Of a stretch of DNA of 64,000 nt, positions 8,051 through 18,073 are shown one piece after another. The notes below the pieces were generated by a model, which was given only the letters and a program-made list of their open reading frames with translations, made no database searches and was not told the DNA's origin. Position 1 is the first letter of the stretch, and every line of letters begins with the position of its first letter. This DNA comes from Panacibacter microcysteis (GTDB lineage: Bacteria > Bacteroidota > Bacteroidia > Chitinophagales > Chitinophagaceae): NCBI RefSeq assembly GCF_015831355.1, contig NZ_JADWYR010000001.1, positions 2,852,001 to 2,916,000 of the forward strand, read 5' to 3'. The position numbers and the translations under genes are program-made.

Positions 8051-10597
8051 ATGCACAAAACTTTATTGCTTTTACTACTCGTTTGTTTTAATACACATTC
8101 TTTTGCCGGCAAAGTAAGCGGTACCGTTTACGATGAAAAAAATCTTCCGCTGGCTTTCGCATCTATCTTGGTAAAAGAAAATGGCCGTGGCACTACGTCT
8201 AACCAGGAAGGCCATTATTCGCTGGATCTTGCGGCGGGTAACTACACGTTGATTGTGCAGTATGTGGGTTATGCAAAACAGGAGAAAAAAATAACGGTTG
8301 AAACTGCCGGCCTGAAGCTTGATTTTACATTGCTTCCACAGCAGTTAAAACTGAATGAAGTAGTGGTAAAATCGGGTGCCGAAGACCCGGCTTATGCCAT
8401 TATACGCAATGCCATTAAGAAAAGAGAAGAATACCGCACGGCGCTGGATTCGTTTACCTGCGAGGCTTATATCAAGACGCTGCTTAAAACAAGATCATTA
8501 CCGCGCAAAGTGCTGGGCCAGAAAATTGACAGTGCCACATGGAAACAAATGGGTGTGGATTCTAACGGCAGAGGCATGATCTTTTTGTCTGAATCGATTA
8601 CCAGGATTGCATTTAAGAAACCCGATAAAGTAAAGCTGGAAGTAGTATCTGGCAGGCAAAGTGGTACCAATGGTTATGGTTTCAACTTTCCCACCTTTAT
8701 AGACTTTTATGAAAACAACGTGGTAATGATGGGCGGGCAGGTGGCGCCACGTGGTTATGTGTCGCCCATTGCAGAGAATGCGTTGAGTTTTTACCGCTAT
8801 CATTTCGTGGGTTCCTTTTTTGAAGATGGCAAAGAGATCAACCGCATAGAAGTTATGCCGCGCAGGAAATATGAACCATTGTTTTCCGGGACGATAGAAA
8901 TAACAGAGGGCGACTGGCGCATTTACAGCCTGGATCTTTTGCTGACCAAAGAATCTCAGCTTGAATTGCTCGACACCGTTAAGATCAAACAAATACAATA
9001 CGAAGTGGCGCCGAAAATATGGCGTACCAAAGACCAGGTAATGTATTTTACATTCAACCAGTTTGGTGTAAACGCAGTGGGTAATTTTTTAAATGTTTTT
9101 AATAACTACAATGTAACACCAGCGTTTAAAAAGAAATATTTCAACAACATAGTGGTAAGGTTTGACACGGGTGTAAATAAAAAACCGGTTACGTACTGGG
9201 ATTCTGTAAGACCCGTGCCATTAGAGCCCGAAGAAGTGGTGGACTACAAAGTAAAGGACAGTATGTTTCGCTACCAGCGCGATTCTGCGTTTACAAAGAA
9301 CTACCGCGATTCTATGCGGCGCATGCAGGGAAAGATCAGCGTTACGAATGTATTGTGGAATGGTTTTACACGCAGCAACTACGACCCCAAACGCTGGCAT
9401 ACACTGCAATGGAATGGCCTGTTGCGGCAAACGCAATACAATACGGCAGAGGGCCTGGTGTTGAACAGCAGTGCTACTTTTAGCAGGGCATACCCGGGTA
9501 TAAAACGCGAACTCAGTTTTACACCGCATGTTCGCTACGGTTTTAGTAACGGCCACCTGAATGCATGGGGAACCATTCGCTATAACAGGCGTTCCTTTTG
9601 GTGGGATACAAAGAACACCGCAGACGAAGATGCTTCTTTCAAACTAAGCAACTTTTCCATCAGTGGCGGAAAACGGGTAAGCCAGTTTAATAAAGATGAG
9701 CCGATAACACCGTTGTTCAATAGTGTAACAACACTATTCTTCAACCGCAACTACATGAAGGTATATGAAAATTATTTTGGGTCTTTTACATACAGTGGCG
9801 GCACGCAGTCTGGCCTGAAGTATAAATTTAACCTCTTGTACGAAGACAGGCTGCCGCTGGATAACACCACAGATTTTTCGATTATTAAATACAGCACGCA
9901 AAAGTTTACGCCCAATTATCCTTTCGAAAAAATAACGGGTCAGTTTGTAAGGCACCAGGCAGCCATTGCAGAAGCGTCGTTTGAATACCAGCCCGGGCAA
10001 AAGTTTGCGCAGTTCCCTGATTACCGTGTACCACTTGGTTCAAAATATCCCACGTTTACACTTACATACCAGAAAGGCATCAGCAATATTTTAGGCAGTG
10101 ATGTTGATTTTGATAAATGGAATTTTACCATTACAGACCAGATGAACCTAAAGCTGCTCGGGCAGTTGAGTTACCGGTTTGACGTAGGTGGTTTTCTAAA
10201 TGACCGGCGTGTTTTTATACAGGATTACCGGCATTTTAATGGTAACCAGATTGTGCTGGCAAGCCAGTATTTAAACAGCTTCCAGGTGGCACCGTATTAT
10301 GCCAACAGTACGACGGCTTCTTTTTATTCAACGGCACACATAGAGCATCATTTTAATGGTTTGCTCACCAATAAAATTCCTTTCTTCAAACGGCTTAACT
10401 GGAACCTGGTGGCAGGCAGTAATGCGTTTTACGTAAACAACAATAATAATTACGTAGAAGTGTTTGCCGGGCTTGAAAATATACTCAAACTGTTTCGTGT
10501 GGATGTGGTGGGTTCTTACCTCAATGGCAATAAAGGCCAGGTGGCAGTAAGGGTAGGCCTGGGAGGTTTGCTGGGTGGTAAAATCAGGTTTGAGTAG
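8051..10597 (+). CDS. Outer-membrane protein with carboxypeptidase-regulatory domain and DUF5686
   Basis: This 848-residue protein has an N-terminal signal peptide (MHKTLLLLLLVCFNTHSFAG). Residues about 21-110 form a carboxypeptidase-regulatory-like beta-sandwich (GTVYDEKNLPLAFASILVKENGRGTTSN type), followed by a long DUF5686 region rich in aromatic-alternating strands consistent with an outer-membrane barrel. The protein family is typical of Bacteroidota and its function is unknown; it resembles the N-terminal extension and barrel of TonB receptors but I see no plug domain. It is monocistronic, between a repeat copy and a terminator-like hairpin. Confidence 0.85.
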   Translation: MHKTLLLLLLVCFNTHSFAGKVSGTVYDEKNLPLAFASILVKENGRGTTSNQEGHYSLDLAAGNYTLIVQYVGYAKQEKKITVETAGLKLDFTLLPQQLKLNEVVVKSGAEDPAYAIIRNAIKKREEYRTALDSFTCEAYIKTLLKTRSLPRKVLGQKIDSATWKQMGVDSNGRGMIFLSESITRIAFKKPDKVKLEVVSGRQSGTNGYGFNFPTFIDFYENNVVMMGGQVAPRGYVSPIAENALSFYRYHFVGSFFEDGKEINRIEVMPRRKYEPLFSGTIEITEGDWRIYSLDLLLTKESQLELLDTVKIKQIQYEVAPKIWRTKDQVMYFTFNQFGVNAVGNFLNVFNNYNVTPAFKKKYFNNIVVRFDTGVNKKPVTYWDSVRPVPLEPEEVVDYKVKDSMFRYQRDSAFTKNYRDSMRRMQGKISVTNVLWNGFTRSNYDPKRWHTLQWNGLLRQTQYNTAEGLVLNSSATFSRAYPGIKRELSFTPHVRYGFSNGHLNAWGTIRYNRRSFWWDTKNTADEDASFKLSNFSISGGKRVSQFNKDEPITPLFNSVTTLFFNRNYMKVYENYFGSFTYSGGTQSGLKYKFNLLYEDRLPLDNTTDFSIIKYSTQKFTPNYPFEKITGQFVRHQAAIAEASFEYQPGQKFAQFPDYRVPLGSKYPTFTLTYQKGISNILGSDVDFDKWNFTITDQMNLKLLGQLSYRFDVGGFLNDRRVFIQDYRHFNGNQIVLASQYLNSFQVAPYYANSTTASFYSTAHIEHHFNGLLTNKIPFFKRLNWNLVAGSNAFYVNNNNNYVEVFAGLENILKLFRVDVVGSYLNGNKGQVAVRVGLGGLLGGKIRFE

Positions 10598-10692
10598 CCT
10601 GCATTGAATGTGTTAACATTCACATCTGTTTCAAATGCGGGGAGCCTTATACACCACGGGCATGCGTACTATAAACTGATTAGCGCATACTC

Positions 10693-10724
10693 AAAAAAAA
10701 TGCCCGGCACAAGGCCTGGCATTT
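10693..10724 (-). terminator. Rho-independent terminator
   Basis: Stem AAATGCC/GGCATTT extended by GG/CC across one mismatch. On the minus strand it is followed by a run of T, placing it downstream of the minus-strand gene ending at 10750; it may also stop the convergent plus-strand gene. Confidence 0.75.
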
Positions 10725-10749
10725 ATGAAATAGGGGGTATTGATCGTAA

Positions 10750-11589
10750 TTACTTGCGGTAAAGAGGTGTCTTCTTCAGCAGGAACTGTAACGAGTTTAC
10801 GTAAGCATCAGTGGTGTTCCAGAAAGACTGGCGTTCCTGGCTGAAGATGTTTGTATTTTTATCGGTGAACACATTCATGGTTATCTTGGTCTGGTAATTC
10901 TGAGCACTGGTGGAATAAGAATTGGTGCTGGCCTTTACTTCATTTTTATTGTCTTTGCTGTTGTATTCTTCTTTGCCTTTTATGCTGCCGGACTGCGACG
11001 ATGTCTGCGAAGTTTTATCCATGGTTACTGTAGCATCTATAATGTATTCTACACCGATGATGGCGCAAAGTTCATCCATGGTGAAGCCTCTTATTTTATC
11101 TGCTGTGGCACCGGCTTTTATAAGCAGTGCATTGGTAGTGCGTGGGTCTATTACCGTAAGTTCACCTGAATGTTTGCTGAGAAAGGTATAACATTCATTC
11201 TGTGCCTGGTAGCCCATATCTTCTCCGGCGCCCTGCTTGTCTGTAATAAAAGTGAATGGTAAAATAGCTATTTTATTGCGCCTGTCTGCATCATTTGAAA
11301 TAGCGCTGCCCGGCTTTGGTTTGTCTTCTTTTGCTTCGGAAGGAAGGGACGGTTTATTGAAGAATTCAATCCTGCCGCTGGCATAGGTGATCTTGATAAT
11401 ATCAGATTTTTTTATAGCATAGACCAATGTTTCACCTTTGTAGACGAATTTTATTTCACTGTCACCAATCTCAGTTACTTTACCGGTTAGTTCATCTCCA
11501 TTAACTTTTAAAACAACGTCATTTTTTTCCTGGGCAATTACATGTAATGTAAACAGGAAGGGCAGTACGAGTGCAACAAGGTGTTTCAT
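10750..11589 (-). CDS. Secreted protein, possible CsgG/TolB-N-like fold
   Basis: From the ATG at 11589 the protein starts MKHLVALVLPFLFTLHVIAQ, a signal peptide, followed by a small domain (LKVNGDELTGKVTEIGDSEIKF) that looks like a short SH3-like barrel often seen in Bacteroidota secreted proteins. The C-terminal 170 residues (KIAILPFTFITDKQG...GYQAQNECYTFLSK...VIDPRTTNALL) resemble the CsgG/FlgT-type fold used in periplasmic lipoproteins, but there is no lipobox. Function unknown. A perfect TATATTTG box lies 48 bases upstream. Confidence 0.75.
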   Translation of the reverse strand: MKHLVALVLPFLFTLHVIAQEKNDVVLKVNGDELTGKVTEIGDSEIKFVYKGETLVYAIKKSDIIKITYASGRIEFFNKPSLPSEAKEDKPKPGSAISNDADRRNKIAILPFTFITDKQGAGEDMGYQAQNECYTFLSKHSGELTVIDPRTTNALLIKAGATADKIRGFTMDELCAIIGVEYIIDATVTMDKTSQTSSQSGSIKGKEEYNSKDNKNEVKASTNSYSTSAQNYQTKITMNVFTDKNTNIFSQERQSFWNTTDAYVNSLQFLLKKTPLYRK

Positions 11590-11637
11590 ATTTATAAATT
11601 TTGTATCAGCAGTTGAAGAGGTGTTTTGGCTATAATT

Positions 11638-11645
11638 CAAATATA
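11638..11645 (-). promoter_or_regulatory. Promoter -7 box for the secreted protein gene at 10750-11589
   Basis: On the minus strand this reads TATATTTG, a perfect TAnnTTTG, 48 bases before the ATG at 11589. No clear -33 TTTG is seen. Confidence 0.45.
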
Positions 11646-11774
11646 AAAGATTTATGTTTTAAAAGCTAACCGTGCATACAGGTGCTGCACAAAAAGTCTT
11701 AAAAAAACCGGCAGGTATATAAGATTTTATTTATACACGAAGACCGCACCGGGGTTGCCGCCATAGAATGCTAT

Positions 11775-11827
11775 AGTACAAGTGTGCGACGCAAGGGACG
11801 ATGCCATGGTAAACAGGTGCCGGGCTC
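11775..11827 (-). repeat. Interspersed repeat copy 5 (core type A, CAAGGGACGATGCC arm)
   Basis: GTACAAGTGTGCGACGCA is followed by AGGGACGATGCC, ATGG and a GTGCCGGGCTCC end. It sits immediately downstream of the lipoprotein gene ending at 11836. Confidence 0.85.
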
Positions 11828-11835
11828 CACATACA

Positions 11836-12480
11836 TCAGAACCTGAACCATGCATAGGGTTCGTTCATATAATTGAGTAAGCGGGGCAACCCATCTCCGG
11901 GTATTTCCTTCATTACCGGCGCAACAGATGGATTAGCAGGGTAACTTTTTCCATTGAACTTTATGAGGTGGTATTTGCCATTGCTTTCGAGTATAAGATC
12001 CTGCCAGCCATTGGTAGCGGTGCCTGCCACAATAACGGGGTAATCTGTAACGGTGAAACTGTTGATGACGGTGCCATCTGCATTCAGCAATTCGATGCTG
12101 CACCCGCCTGAACCGCAGAAATAAGGGCCGGTCAGCCCCACAAAAATTTCTTTTTTGTTGTCGTTGTTTAAATCGTATTGAAAGAAAATAAAGCGCCTGC
12201 TGAAAGAATCTACGAGGTCTTTGGCCAGGTCGTCTTTAAACTTTTCCAGGAGTCTTGCACGCACCAGTTGCTCGGTTGCTTTTCCATATGTATTGATGCC
12301 ATAGGCTGTTGCGGCAATAGAATCTGAAGGGTCAGGATCTTCTGCCTGTGTAGCGGGAGAAGCGGTATCAACAGGTGCGGTGGTTGCGGCAGAATCGCCG
12401 GTATTGTCTTTGGCAGTGTTGCCGGAGCAACCGGCAAATAAGCTTGCTGCTACCAATAATGTAAGTAAAGGTTTGTACAT
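11836..12480 (-). CDS. Putative lipoprotein, function unknown
   Basis: The ATG at 12480 gives MYKPLLTLLVAASLFAGCSG, an SPII signal with lipobox LFAGC, followed by an Asp/Ser/Thr/Ala-rich linker. The rest contains FIFFQYDLNNDNKKEIFVGLTGPYFCG, similar to an FG-GAP/VCBS-like calcium-binding turn, and a pair of cysteines in CGSGGCS. It starts 10 bases after the stop of the MscS-type channel gene, so the two are probably co-transcribed. No enzymatic motif is seen. Confidence 0.78.
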   Translation of the reverse strand: MYKPLLTLLVAASLFAGCSGNTAKDNTGDSAATTAPVDTASPATQAEDPDPSDSIAATAYGINTYGKATEQLVRARLLEKFKDDLAKDLVDSFSRRFIFFQYDLNNDNKKEIFVGLTGPYFCGSGGCSIELLNADGTVINSFTVTDYPVIVAGTATNGWQDLILESNGKYHLIKFNGKSYPANPSVAPVMKEIPGDGLPRLLNYMNEPYAWFRF

Positions 12481-12490
12481 AACGGTGTTT

Positions 12491-14998
12491 TTATGAAGGT
12501 GTATTTTGATCTGTATGTTCATTTTCGGCATTGTCGTCTTTCCTGATATAAATTTCCTGTTTGTTGTAGGGTATTTCTATGCCATTTTCAGCAAAGGCCG
12601 CGGTAACAGCTTCTATAACCTTGCTTTTGATGGCAACCCATTCTGCCAGGTGCTGCACCCAGAACGATAACTGCAGATCAATGGAACTGCTGTTGAAATC
12701 TTTTACATGCACCGAAGGCGGTGGGTAATGCATGATTCTTTCTTCATTTTGGAGAATGTCTTTTAGCAGCGACATTGCTTTTTCAAGATTTGTGTGGTAC
12801 GCTACGCCCACAGTAATATCAACCCGTTTCCTGCCGCCGCTGATCGTCCAGTTTACAAGGTGTGCATTCAGCAGATCGCCATTGGGAATGATCACATCCG
12901 CACCTTCGCTTCTTGATATTACACTGCTCCTGAAGCCCATCGATTTCATAACACCCATCTGGCCGCTTATTTCTACCAGGTCTCCTACATTTACAGGTTT
13001 TTCAAACGCCAGTATAAGCCCGCTTACCAGGTTGTTTACAATGGTCTGCAGGCCAAAACCCACACCTACGCCAAGTGCACCCACAATAATGGCCAGCTTG
13101 TCCATGGGTATGCCCGCTGCTGCAAAAGCAATATACACGCCCATGCTAACAATGGTAATGCGTATGAGCAACAACCAACTGCCCAGCCCTACTTTCTTTT
13201 TACCGGTGCTGCTTACAGAAGGTTCATGACTATCTGATGCAAAGAACGAAACCACCCTCGATACAAATGCCGAAAAAACCAGTACACTTATAAAGATCAG
13301 CAGGCTTTTGAGCGAGAAGGTATATTCGCCAATCGTACGTTCTGCCAGCAGGAAATTGCCAAGTGGTTCGCTTAATTTCCTGAATGAATAGAAGCTTCTG
13401 CCAAACAAAATAATCCAGCCAATAACAAGCAATACGTAAAACAGCGGCGGTATTCTGCCGCCTACTTTCTCAAAGTTTATGTAAAAAAGTTTCTTATCTG
13501 GTTTTTTATAAACACCGGAGGCTACTGCCAGGACTTCATTGAGCAGCCTCACGGTCCACAGGAAAAGTATACCGATAATGACATTGAGGTAGCCACTGGT
13601 GAGCAGCGTTTTAGAAAAGTTGTAGCGGCCCGAGAAATTCATCATCAGCGATGCAAACTCAAGCAGTACAACACACGCAATAAAATACAATATCCATTTT
13701 TCCCTTAATTCATTGCGGTGGCCACGTATTAGCACTACCAGTCCAAAGATTACACCGCTCAAAGACAGGCCAAACATTATCCAACGCTCGGTTCTCGATG
13801 CCTGCAATACCAGGTTATCTAAACATGCCAGGAAGAAGAGTACCAGGAAGGTGAGCCAGATATTCATCCAGTACTTTGTAATAAAACCACGGAATATAAT
13901 GGTAAGGCAAACCGAAGACGTTATCCAGAAAATTGCGTTGAATATAAACGGCGGATCAGGAAAAATAAACTGGAAAATATTCAGCACCAGCATAATGGCC
14001 GATAAAGCAGGATATTTTAAAACAAGGTGCCCCGCAAAATCCGGTTTTAGCGAGCCCTGTAGCTGAAGCTGGTTGCGCAGGTTTTTGTAAAAGAATGTTG
14101 CGGCAATGATCAGCAGCACCACGAGTATCAGTTTGCCAATGTTGTTGCGTATATAAAAAAATAATGCAAGCGAACCTTTTGTTTCAGAAAAATGCAGGAT
14201 CTCTCCAAAAGGCCTTGAAAATGCAATCGGGCCGTTAAGATCCGCAAACTCGCGGCCAAAAATTTCGTCAGAGATCTTCCTGCTATAGCCTTCGAGCAGC
14301 TCTATATCTGCATTCAGTTTGTTTACAAGCGTATTTACATGTGTTTGCAGCACCCCAACATTTTCAAGTGCTTTATTAAAGGCACTGTCTGCCGGTTGAA
14401 GCGCCTTGGCTATTGGTAGAAATTTTTTCAGGTATTTTACCAGCTCTGCAGAGTCAGAAGGGAAAATATACAACAGGCTGTCGCTGTTTAGCGAGTCTAT
14501 TGTGTACTTGTACTTAAACAATGTTTTGGCGTAAAGATCAAGGGCATTTTTCTTTGTTGTTGTCCTGTTTAGCAGTTCACGCAGTATCTTACCCGAGGTT
14601 TCCAGGTTGCGGTATGTTTGTATCGTGCCTTTGTTTACAAAAATACCGTCGCCCACTACGCTGTGCCATTTTTCAATGGCTTTCATCTGTTCTTCCAGGC
14701 CTGCTGTATCAAGACCGGTTTTTAAATATTCTTTCGCAGCATGCGTGGTATGTATAATGCCATCAAGCAGTTCCTGTTGCCTGGCCGTAATTTTATCTTC
14801 ATCAAACTTCGCTGCACTTTTTATCGCTTCATCCCTGCTCATGCTTGTTACGAGGTCCACAAAACTTTGGTGCGCAGTATCTTTTTTTACCGCAGTTGAA
14901 TCGCTGCTCTGGGCATACACAGCAGTGGTAAAAAACAGGGTAAACAACAACACACTGCATAATGCAATAGTGCTTTTAATAACGCTGAAGCGGAGCAT
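12491..14998 (-). CDS. Large MscS-family mechanosensitive ion channel
   Basis: From the ATG at 14998 (MLRFSVIKSTIALC...) there is a signal peptide ending TAVYAQ, a helical periplasmic domain of about 250 residues, about ten transmembrane segments, and the MscS core: pore helix GALGVGVGFGLQTIVNN, then the beta domain VNVGDLVEISGQMGVMKSMGFRSS and VIIPNGDLLN. This is the large KefA/MscK-like architecture that releases solutes on hypo-osmotic shock. A longer start at 15022 adds eight residues before the signal. It is followed after 10 bases by a lipoprotein gene. Confidence 0.9.
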   Translation of the reverse strand: MLRFSVIKSTIALCSVLLFTLFFTTAVYAQSSDSTAVKKDTAHQSFVDLVTSMSRDEAIKSAAKFDEDKITARQQELLDGIIHTTHAAKEYLKTGLDTAGLEEQMKAIEKWHSVVGDGIFVNKGTIQTYRNLETSGKILRELLNRTTTKKNALDLYAKTLFKYKYTIDSLNSDSLLYIFPSDSAELVKYLKKFLPIAKALQPADSAFNKALENVGVLQTHVNTLVNKLNADIELLEGYSRKISDEIFGREFADLNGPIAFSRPFGEILHFSETKGSLALFFYIRNNIGKLILVVLLIIAATFFYKNLRNQLQLQGSLKPDFAGHLVLKYPALSAIMLVLNIFQFIFPDPPFIFNAIFWITSSVCLTIIFRGFITKYWMNIWLTFLVLFFLACLDNLVLQASRTERWIMFGLSLSGVIFGLVVLIRGHRNELREKWILYFIACVVLLEFASLMMNFSGRYNFSKTLLTSGYLNVIIGILFLWTVRLLNEVLAVASGVYKKPDKKLFYINFEKVGGRIPPLFYVLLVIGWIILFGRSFYSFRKLSEPLGNFLLAERTIGEYTFSLKSLLIFISVLVFSAFVSRVVSFFASDSHEPSVSSTGKKKVGLGSWLLLIRITIVSMGVYIAFAAAGIPMDKLAIIVGALGVGVGFGLQTIVNNLVSGLILAFEKPVNVGDLVEISGQMGVMKSMGFRSSVISRSEGADVIIPNGDLLNAHLVNWTISGGRKRVDITVGVAYHTNLEKAMSLLKDILQNEERIMHYPPPSVHVKDFNSSSIDLQLSFWVQHLAEWVAIKSKVIEAVTAAFAENGIEIPYNKQEIYIRKDDNAENEHTDQNTPS

Positions 14999-15118
14999 GC
15001 CTGGTGCAGCCATAGATAACATTGTGTACGTAAGATAAAAATTATATTAATACGCCACATATCTAATGCGCTCGTTAGTAATGCTATGCAGTTTTATAGG
15101 TAACGGGCATTTGTACAG

Positions 15119-15163
15119 GTGGCATCGCCTGTTGTGTCACTCACTTGTACGGTATATCTTTAT
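15119..15163 (+). repeat. Interspersed repeat copy 6 (core type B)
   Basis: A full GGCATCGCCTGTTG arm, core TGTCACTCAC and TTGTAC. It lies in the gap between the divergent MscS channel and methyltransferase genes, 27 bases before the methyltransferase ATG. Confidence 0.85.
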
Positions 15164-15189
15164 GGAGCTTGCCGTTCTGTTTTACCTAA

Positions 15190-16026
15190 ATGCAAAATAC
15201 TTTGAAAGAGCACACCAATTTATTTACGGGCAATATACCGTTCAACTATGATGCGCTGCTGGGCCCATTTTTGTTTGCACCACATGCTGCAGCACTCGTC
15301 AATAAATTGCCGTTAAACGCTGTAAGTTCAATACTCGAGCTTGCCTGCGGCACCGGTATACTTACCACGCGGTTATCAAACCATTTTGCAAACAGCGCCG
15401 GTATTGTTGCAACTGATTACAGCGACAGCATGCTGCAACAGGCAAAACTAAAACTCCTCAACAGCAGAAATGTACGTTTGCAAACCGCAGATGCACACCA
15501 GCTTCCATTTGCTGATAACAGCTTTGAGCTGGTCGTATGCCAGTTTGGTATTATGTTCTTTGCAGATCAGCCTGCTGCATGCAGGGAAATTTATCGTGTA
15601 CTCTCACCCGATGGCAGTTTTATTTTTAATACCTGGAATAGTATGGCAGACAATCCTGCCACAAAGCTGGTGAACGATGCAATAACCGGTTACTTCGGTG
15701 CTGATGCGCCACATTTTTTTGAAACCCCTCACGGCATGAACAATGCGGCTTCAATCATCAGGCTATTGTCGGGTGCAGGTTTTGCAAACATTACCCATGA
15801 AGTGGTGGAGATCACGGTTGAAAACGTAGCGGCTTCAACAATCGCCAGAGGTTTTGTAACAGGAACACCTATGTTTGGAGAGCTTGTAAGGCTCGATCCG
15901 TCATCACCGGAAAAGATCATTGCAATAGCTGAAGAAAAACTTGCTGTTGCATATGGCGGCAGCCACGTACCGGTAACAACCAGTGCATTATTTTTTAGCG
16001 CCCATAAAAATATAATCGGACAATGA
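15190..16026 (+). CDS. Class I SAM-dependent methyltransferase
   Basis: A 278-residue protein with motif I ILELACGTGILTTRL (about residue 48), post-I VATDYSDSMLQQAK, and LPFADNSFELVVCQFGIMFF typical of UbiE/MenG-like methyltransferases. The substrate is not identifiable; quinone, lipid or small-molecule methylation are all possible. The stop overlaps the start of the acetyltransferase gene by four bases, so both are likely made together. Confidence 0.85.
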   Translation: MQNTLKEHTNLFTGNIPFNYDALLGPFLFAPHAAALVNKLPLNAVSSILELACGTGILTTRLSNHFANSAGIVATDYSDSMLQQAKLKLLNSRNVRLQTADAHQLPFADNSFELVVCQFGIMFFADQPAACREIYRVLSPDGSFIFNTWNSMADNPATKLVNDAITGYFGADAPHFFETPHGMNNAASIIRLLSGAGFANITHEVVEITVENVAASTIARGFVTGTPMFGELVRLDPSSPEKIIAIAEEKLAVAYGGSHVPVTTSALFFSAHKNIIGQ

Positions 16027-16580
16027 CAACAAAAACAGAATACCAGAAGATGCTGGCAGGCGATTTATACGATGCCGCTGATGAAGTACTTATGAACCTG
16101 CGTATAAAAGCACGTGAATGGATGCAGTTGTACAACGCTACAGGTTATAACCGTGAAGAACGCACACCGCTTGTACAGGCACTGTTTGGCAAAACAGGTA
16201 ATAATATAGACATACAAACACCTGTTTTTGTAGATTATGGTTGCCATATAGAGATAGGCGAAAACTTTTTTGCAAACTTCAATTGTGTGTTTCTTGATTG
16301 CAATACCATAAAGATTGGCAACAATGTGTTCCTTGGGCCGAATGTGCAGTTGTATGCCGCCACACACCCGGTATTGGCAGCAGAAAGAATCAAAGGCCCG
16401 GAGTACGCTTTCCCCATAACCATCGGCGATAATGTGTGGATTGGTGGTGGCTCTATTGTTTGCCCCGGCGTATCAATTGGTGCCAATACAACAATAGGAG
16501 CGGGTAGTGTGGTAGTAAAGGATGTTCCCGCAAATGTGGTGGCCGCAGGCAACCCCTGCCGTGTAATAAGGCATTTATAG
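16023..16580 (+). CDS. Sugar O-acetyltransferase (Maa/NodL/LacA type)
   Basis: A 185-residue left-handed beta-helix acetyltransferase: N-terminal maltose-acetyltransferase helix (EYQKMLAGDLYDAADEVL), then hexapeptide repeats (IEIGENFFANFNCVFLD, IGNNVFLGPNVQLY, ITIGDNVWIGGGSIV) and the catalytic His in ATHPV. Such enzymes move acetyl from acetyl-CoA to a hydroxyl of a sugar. It is translationally coupled to the upstream methyltransferase. Confidence 0.9.
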   Translation: MTTKTEYQKMLAGDLYDAADEVLMNLRIKAREWMQLYNATGYNREERTPLVQALFGKTGNNIDIQTPVFVDYGCHIEIGENFFANFNCVFLDCNTIKIGNNVFLGPNVQLYAATHPVLAAERIKGPEYAFPITIGDNVWIGGGSIVCPGVSIGANTTIGAGSVVVKDVPANVVAAGNPCRVIRHL

Positions 16581-16621
16581 AATGAAAGGCGGGGCGAAGA
16601 TTTTACATTTATATTTATACA

Positions 16622-17905
16622 ATGAAGTATATAACACTACTTTTTATAATGGTGCCCTGCATGGCGATGGCACAAATAAAACAGGCCATACCTGCGGAGC
16701 GTATAAATGCAGTAATGCCAAAAGTAATAGAATGGCGCAGAAATTTTCACCGGCAACCCGAGCTGTCTAACCGCGAATTTAAAACTGCTGCTATTATCGT
16801 TCAATACCTGCAATCATTGGGGCTTGAAGTAAAGTACCCGGTTGCAAAAACCGGTGTTGTTGGCATTTTAAAGGGTGGCAAACCAGGCCCGGTTATCGCA
16901 CTTCGTGCAGATATGGACGGGCTGCCGGTTACAGAAAGAAATGACCTGCCGTTTAAGTCTGTGGTGAAAGATACATTCAGTAGTCAAACCGTTGGCGTTA
17001 TGCATGCCTGCGGTCACGATGCCCACATGGCTATGTTGCTTGGTGCGGCCACCGTGCTGAGCAACATGAAAAAAGATATTGCGGGTACGGTTGTATTTCT
17101 TTTTCAGCCCGCAGAAGAAGGCGCCCCGCAGGGCGAAGAAGCCGGTGCGCCATTCATGGTAAAAGAAGGCGCCATGGACAACCCTAAGGTAGAAGCTGTA
17201 TTTGGGTTACATATTATGACTTTTCTCGAAGCCGGCACCATCGGTTACAAACCCGGGGCATTAATGGCATCATCAGACTGGTTTACGGTAAAAGTGAAAG
17301 GCAAGGGCAGCCATGGTTCGCAGCCCTGGCTGGGCGTAGACCCGATTGTTGCCTCAACACAGATTATACAGGGTTTACAAACCATTGTGAGCAGGCAGGA
17401 GAACATTGCCAAAGCGCCGGTAGTTATTTCAGTTGGTAGTATCAACAGTGGTAACAGGCCCAATATTATTCCTGAAGATGCGATGTTTAATGGTACCATA
17501 CGCACACTGGATGCAGCTACGCGTAAGGATGTACAAAAAAGGATAAAGCAAACAGCGGAAGCTATTGCTTCATCATCCGGCGCAACAGCCACGGTAACTT
17601 TTGATGAGAAGACGCTGGTAACTTTTAACGACTCTGCGCTTACAGAGCGCACGGTACCTGCATTACAGGCAGCAGCAGGCAAAGACAATGTAAAAGTGAT
17701 CAACTGGATAACAGGCTCTGAAGACTTTTCTTATTTTGGTGAGAAAGCCCCGGCATTTTTCTTCTTCATAGGCGGTTCACCCAAAGGAAGCGATCTTACA
17801 AAAGTGCCAGCACACCACACAGCGGATTTCTTTATTGATGAAGCAGGTTTGGAAACAGGTGTCAAAGCTTTTGTTGAAATTGTTTTGCATTACAAAGCAA
17901 AGTAA
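16622..17905 (+). CDS. Secreted M20 family amidohydrolase/peptidase
   Basis: Signal peptide MKYITLLFIMVPCMAMAQ, then an M20D metalloenzyme of the IAA-amino-acid/hippurate hydrolase type: LRADMDGLPV, MHACGHDAHMAMLLGAA (metal ligands Cys/His), QPAEEGAPQGEEAG, a dimerisation domain with GSHGSQPWLGVDPI, and the C-terminal TGSEDFSYF. It cleaves an N-acyl amino acid or similar amide in the periplasm; the substrate is not known. A TACATTTA box lies about 15 bases upstream (one mismatch from consensus). Confidence 0.9.
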   Translation: MKYITLLFIMVPCMAMAQIKQAIPAERINAVMPKVIEWRRNFHRQPELSNREFKTAAIIVQYLQSLGLEVKYPVAKTGVVGILKGGKPGPVIALRADMDGLPVTERNDLPFKSVVKDTFSSQTVGVMHACGHDAHMAMLLGAATVLSNMKKDIAGTVVFLFQPAEEGAPQGEEAGAPFMVKEGAMDNPKVEAVFGLHIMTFLEAGTIGYKPGALMASSDWFTVKVKGKGSHGSQPWLGVDPIVASTQIIQGLQTIVSRQENIAKAPVVISVGSINSGNRPNIIPEDAMFNGTIRTLDAATRKDVQKRIKQTAEAIASSSGATATVTFDEKTLVTFNDSALTERTVPALQAAAGKDNVKVINWITGSEDFSYFGEKAPAFFFFIGGSPKGSDLTKVPAHHTADFFIDEAGLETGVKAFVEIVLHYKAK

Positions 17906-18030
17906 GTGGCAGTAGTTGTGCAATAAGGTTGCTGATGGAAGATATTATATACACGATGTTACGTAGTATGTACGATAAAAATGCCCCGGCTTTTATTTCC
18001 TTTTCGTATGCCGCCAGCAACCGCACCACT

Positions 18031-18072
18031 TTAAGCCTTACACCCTAAGCCTTACACCTTAACCCTTACACC
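18031..18072. repeat. Three 14-bp tandem repeats
   Basis: Units TTAAGCCTTACACC (18031), CTAAGCCTTACACC (18045) and TTAACCCTTACACC (18059) follow one another exactly, ending one base before the stop codon of the minus-strand gene, so they form the start of its 3' region. On that strand they are G-rich (GGTGTAAGG). Confidence 0.85.
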
Positions 18073-18073
18073 T

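Noticed and set aside
12732-13229. Long plus-strand frame opposite the MscS gene
   Set aside because: Antisense shadow of a highly conserved coding region.
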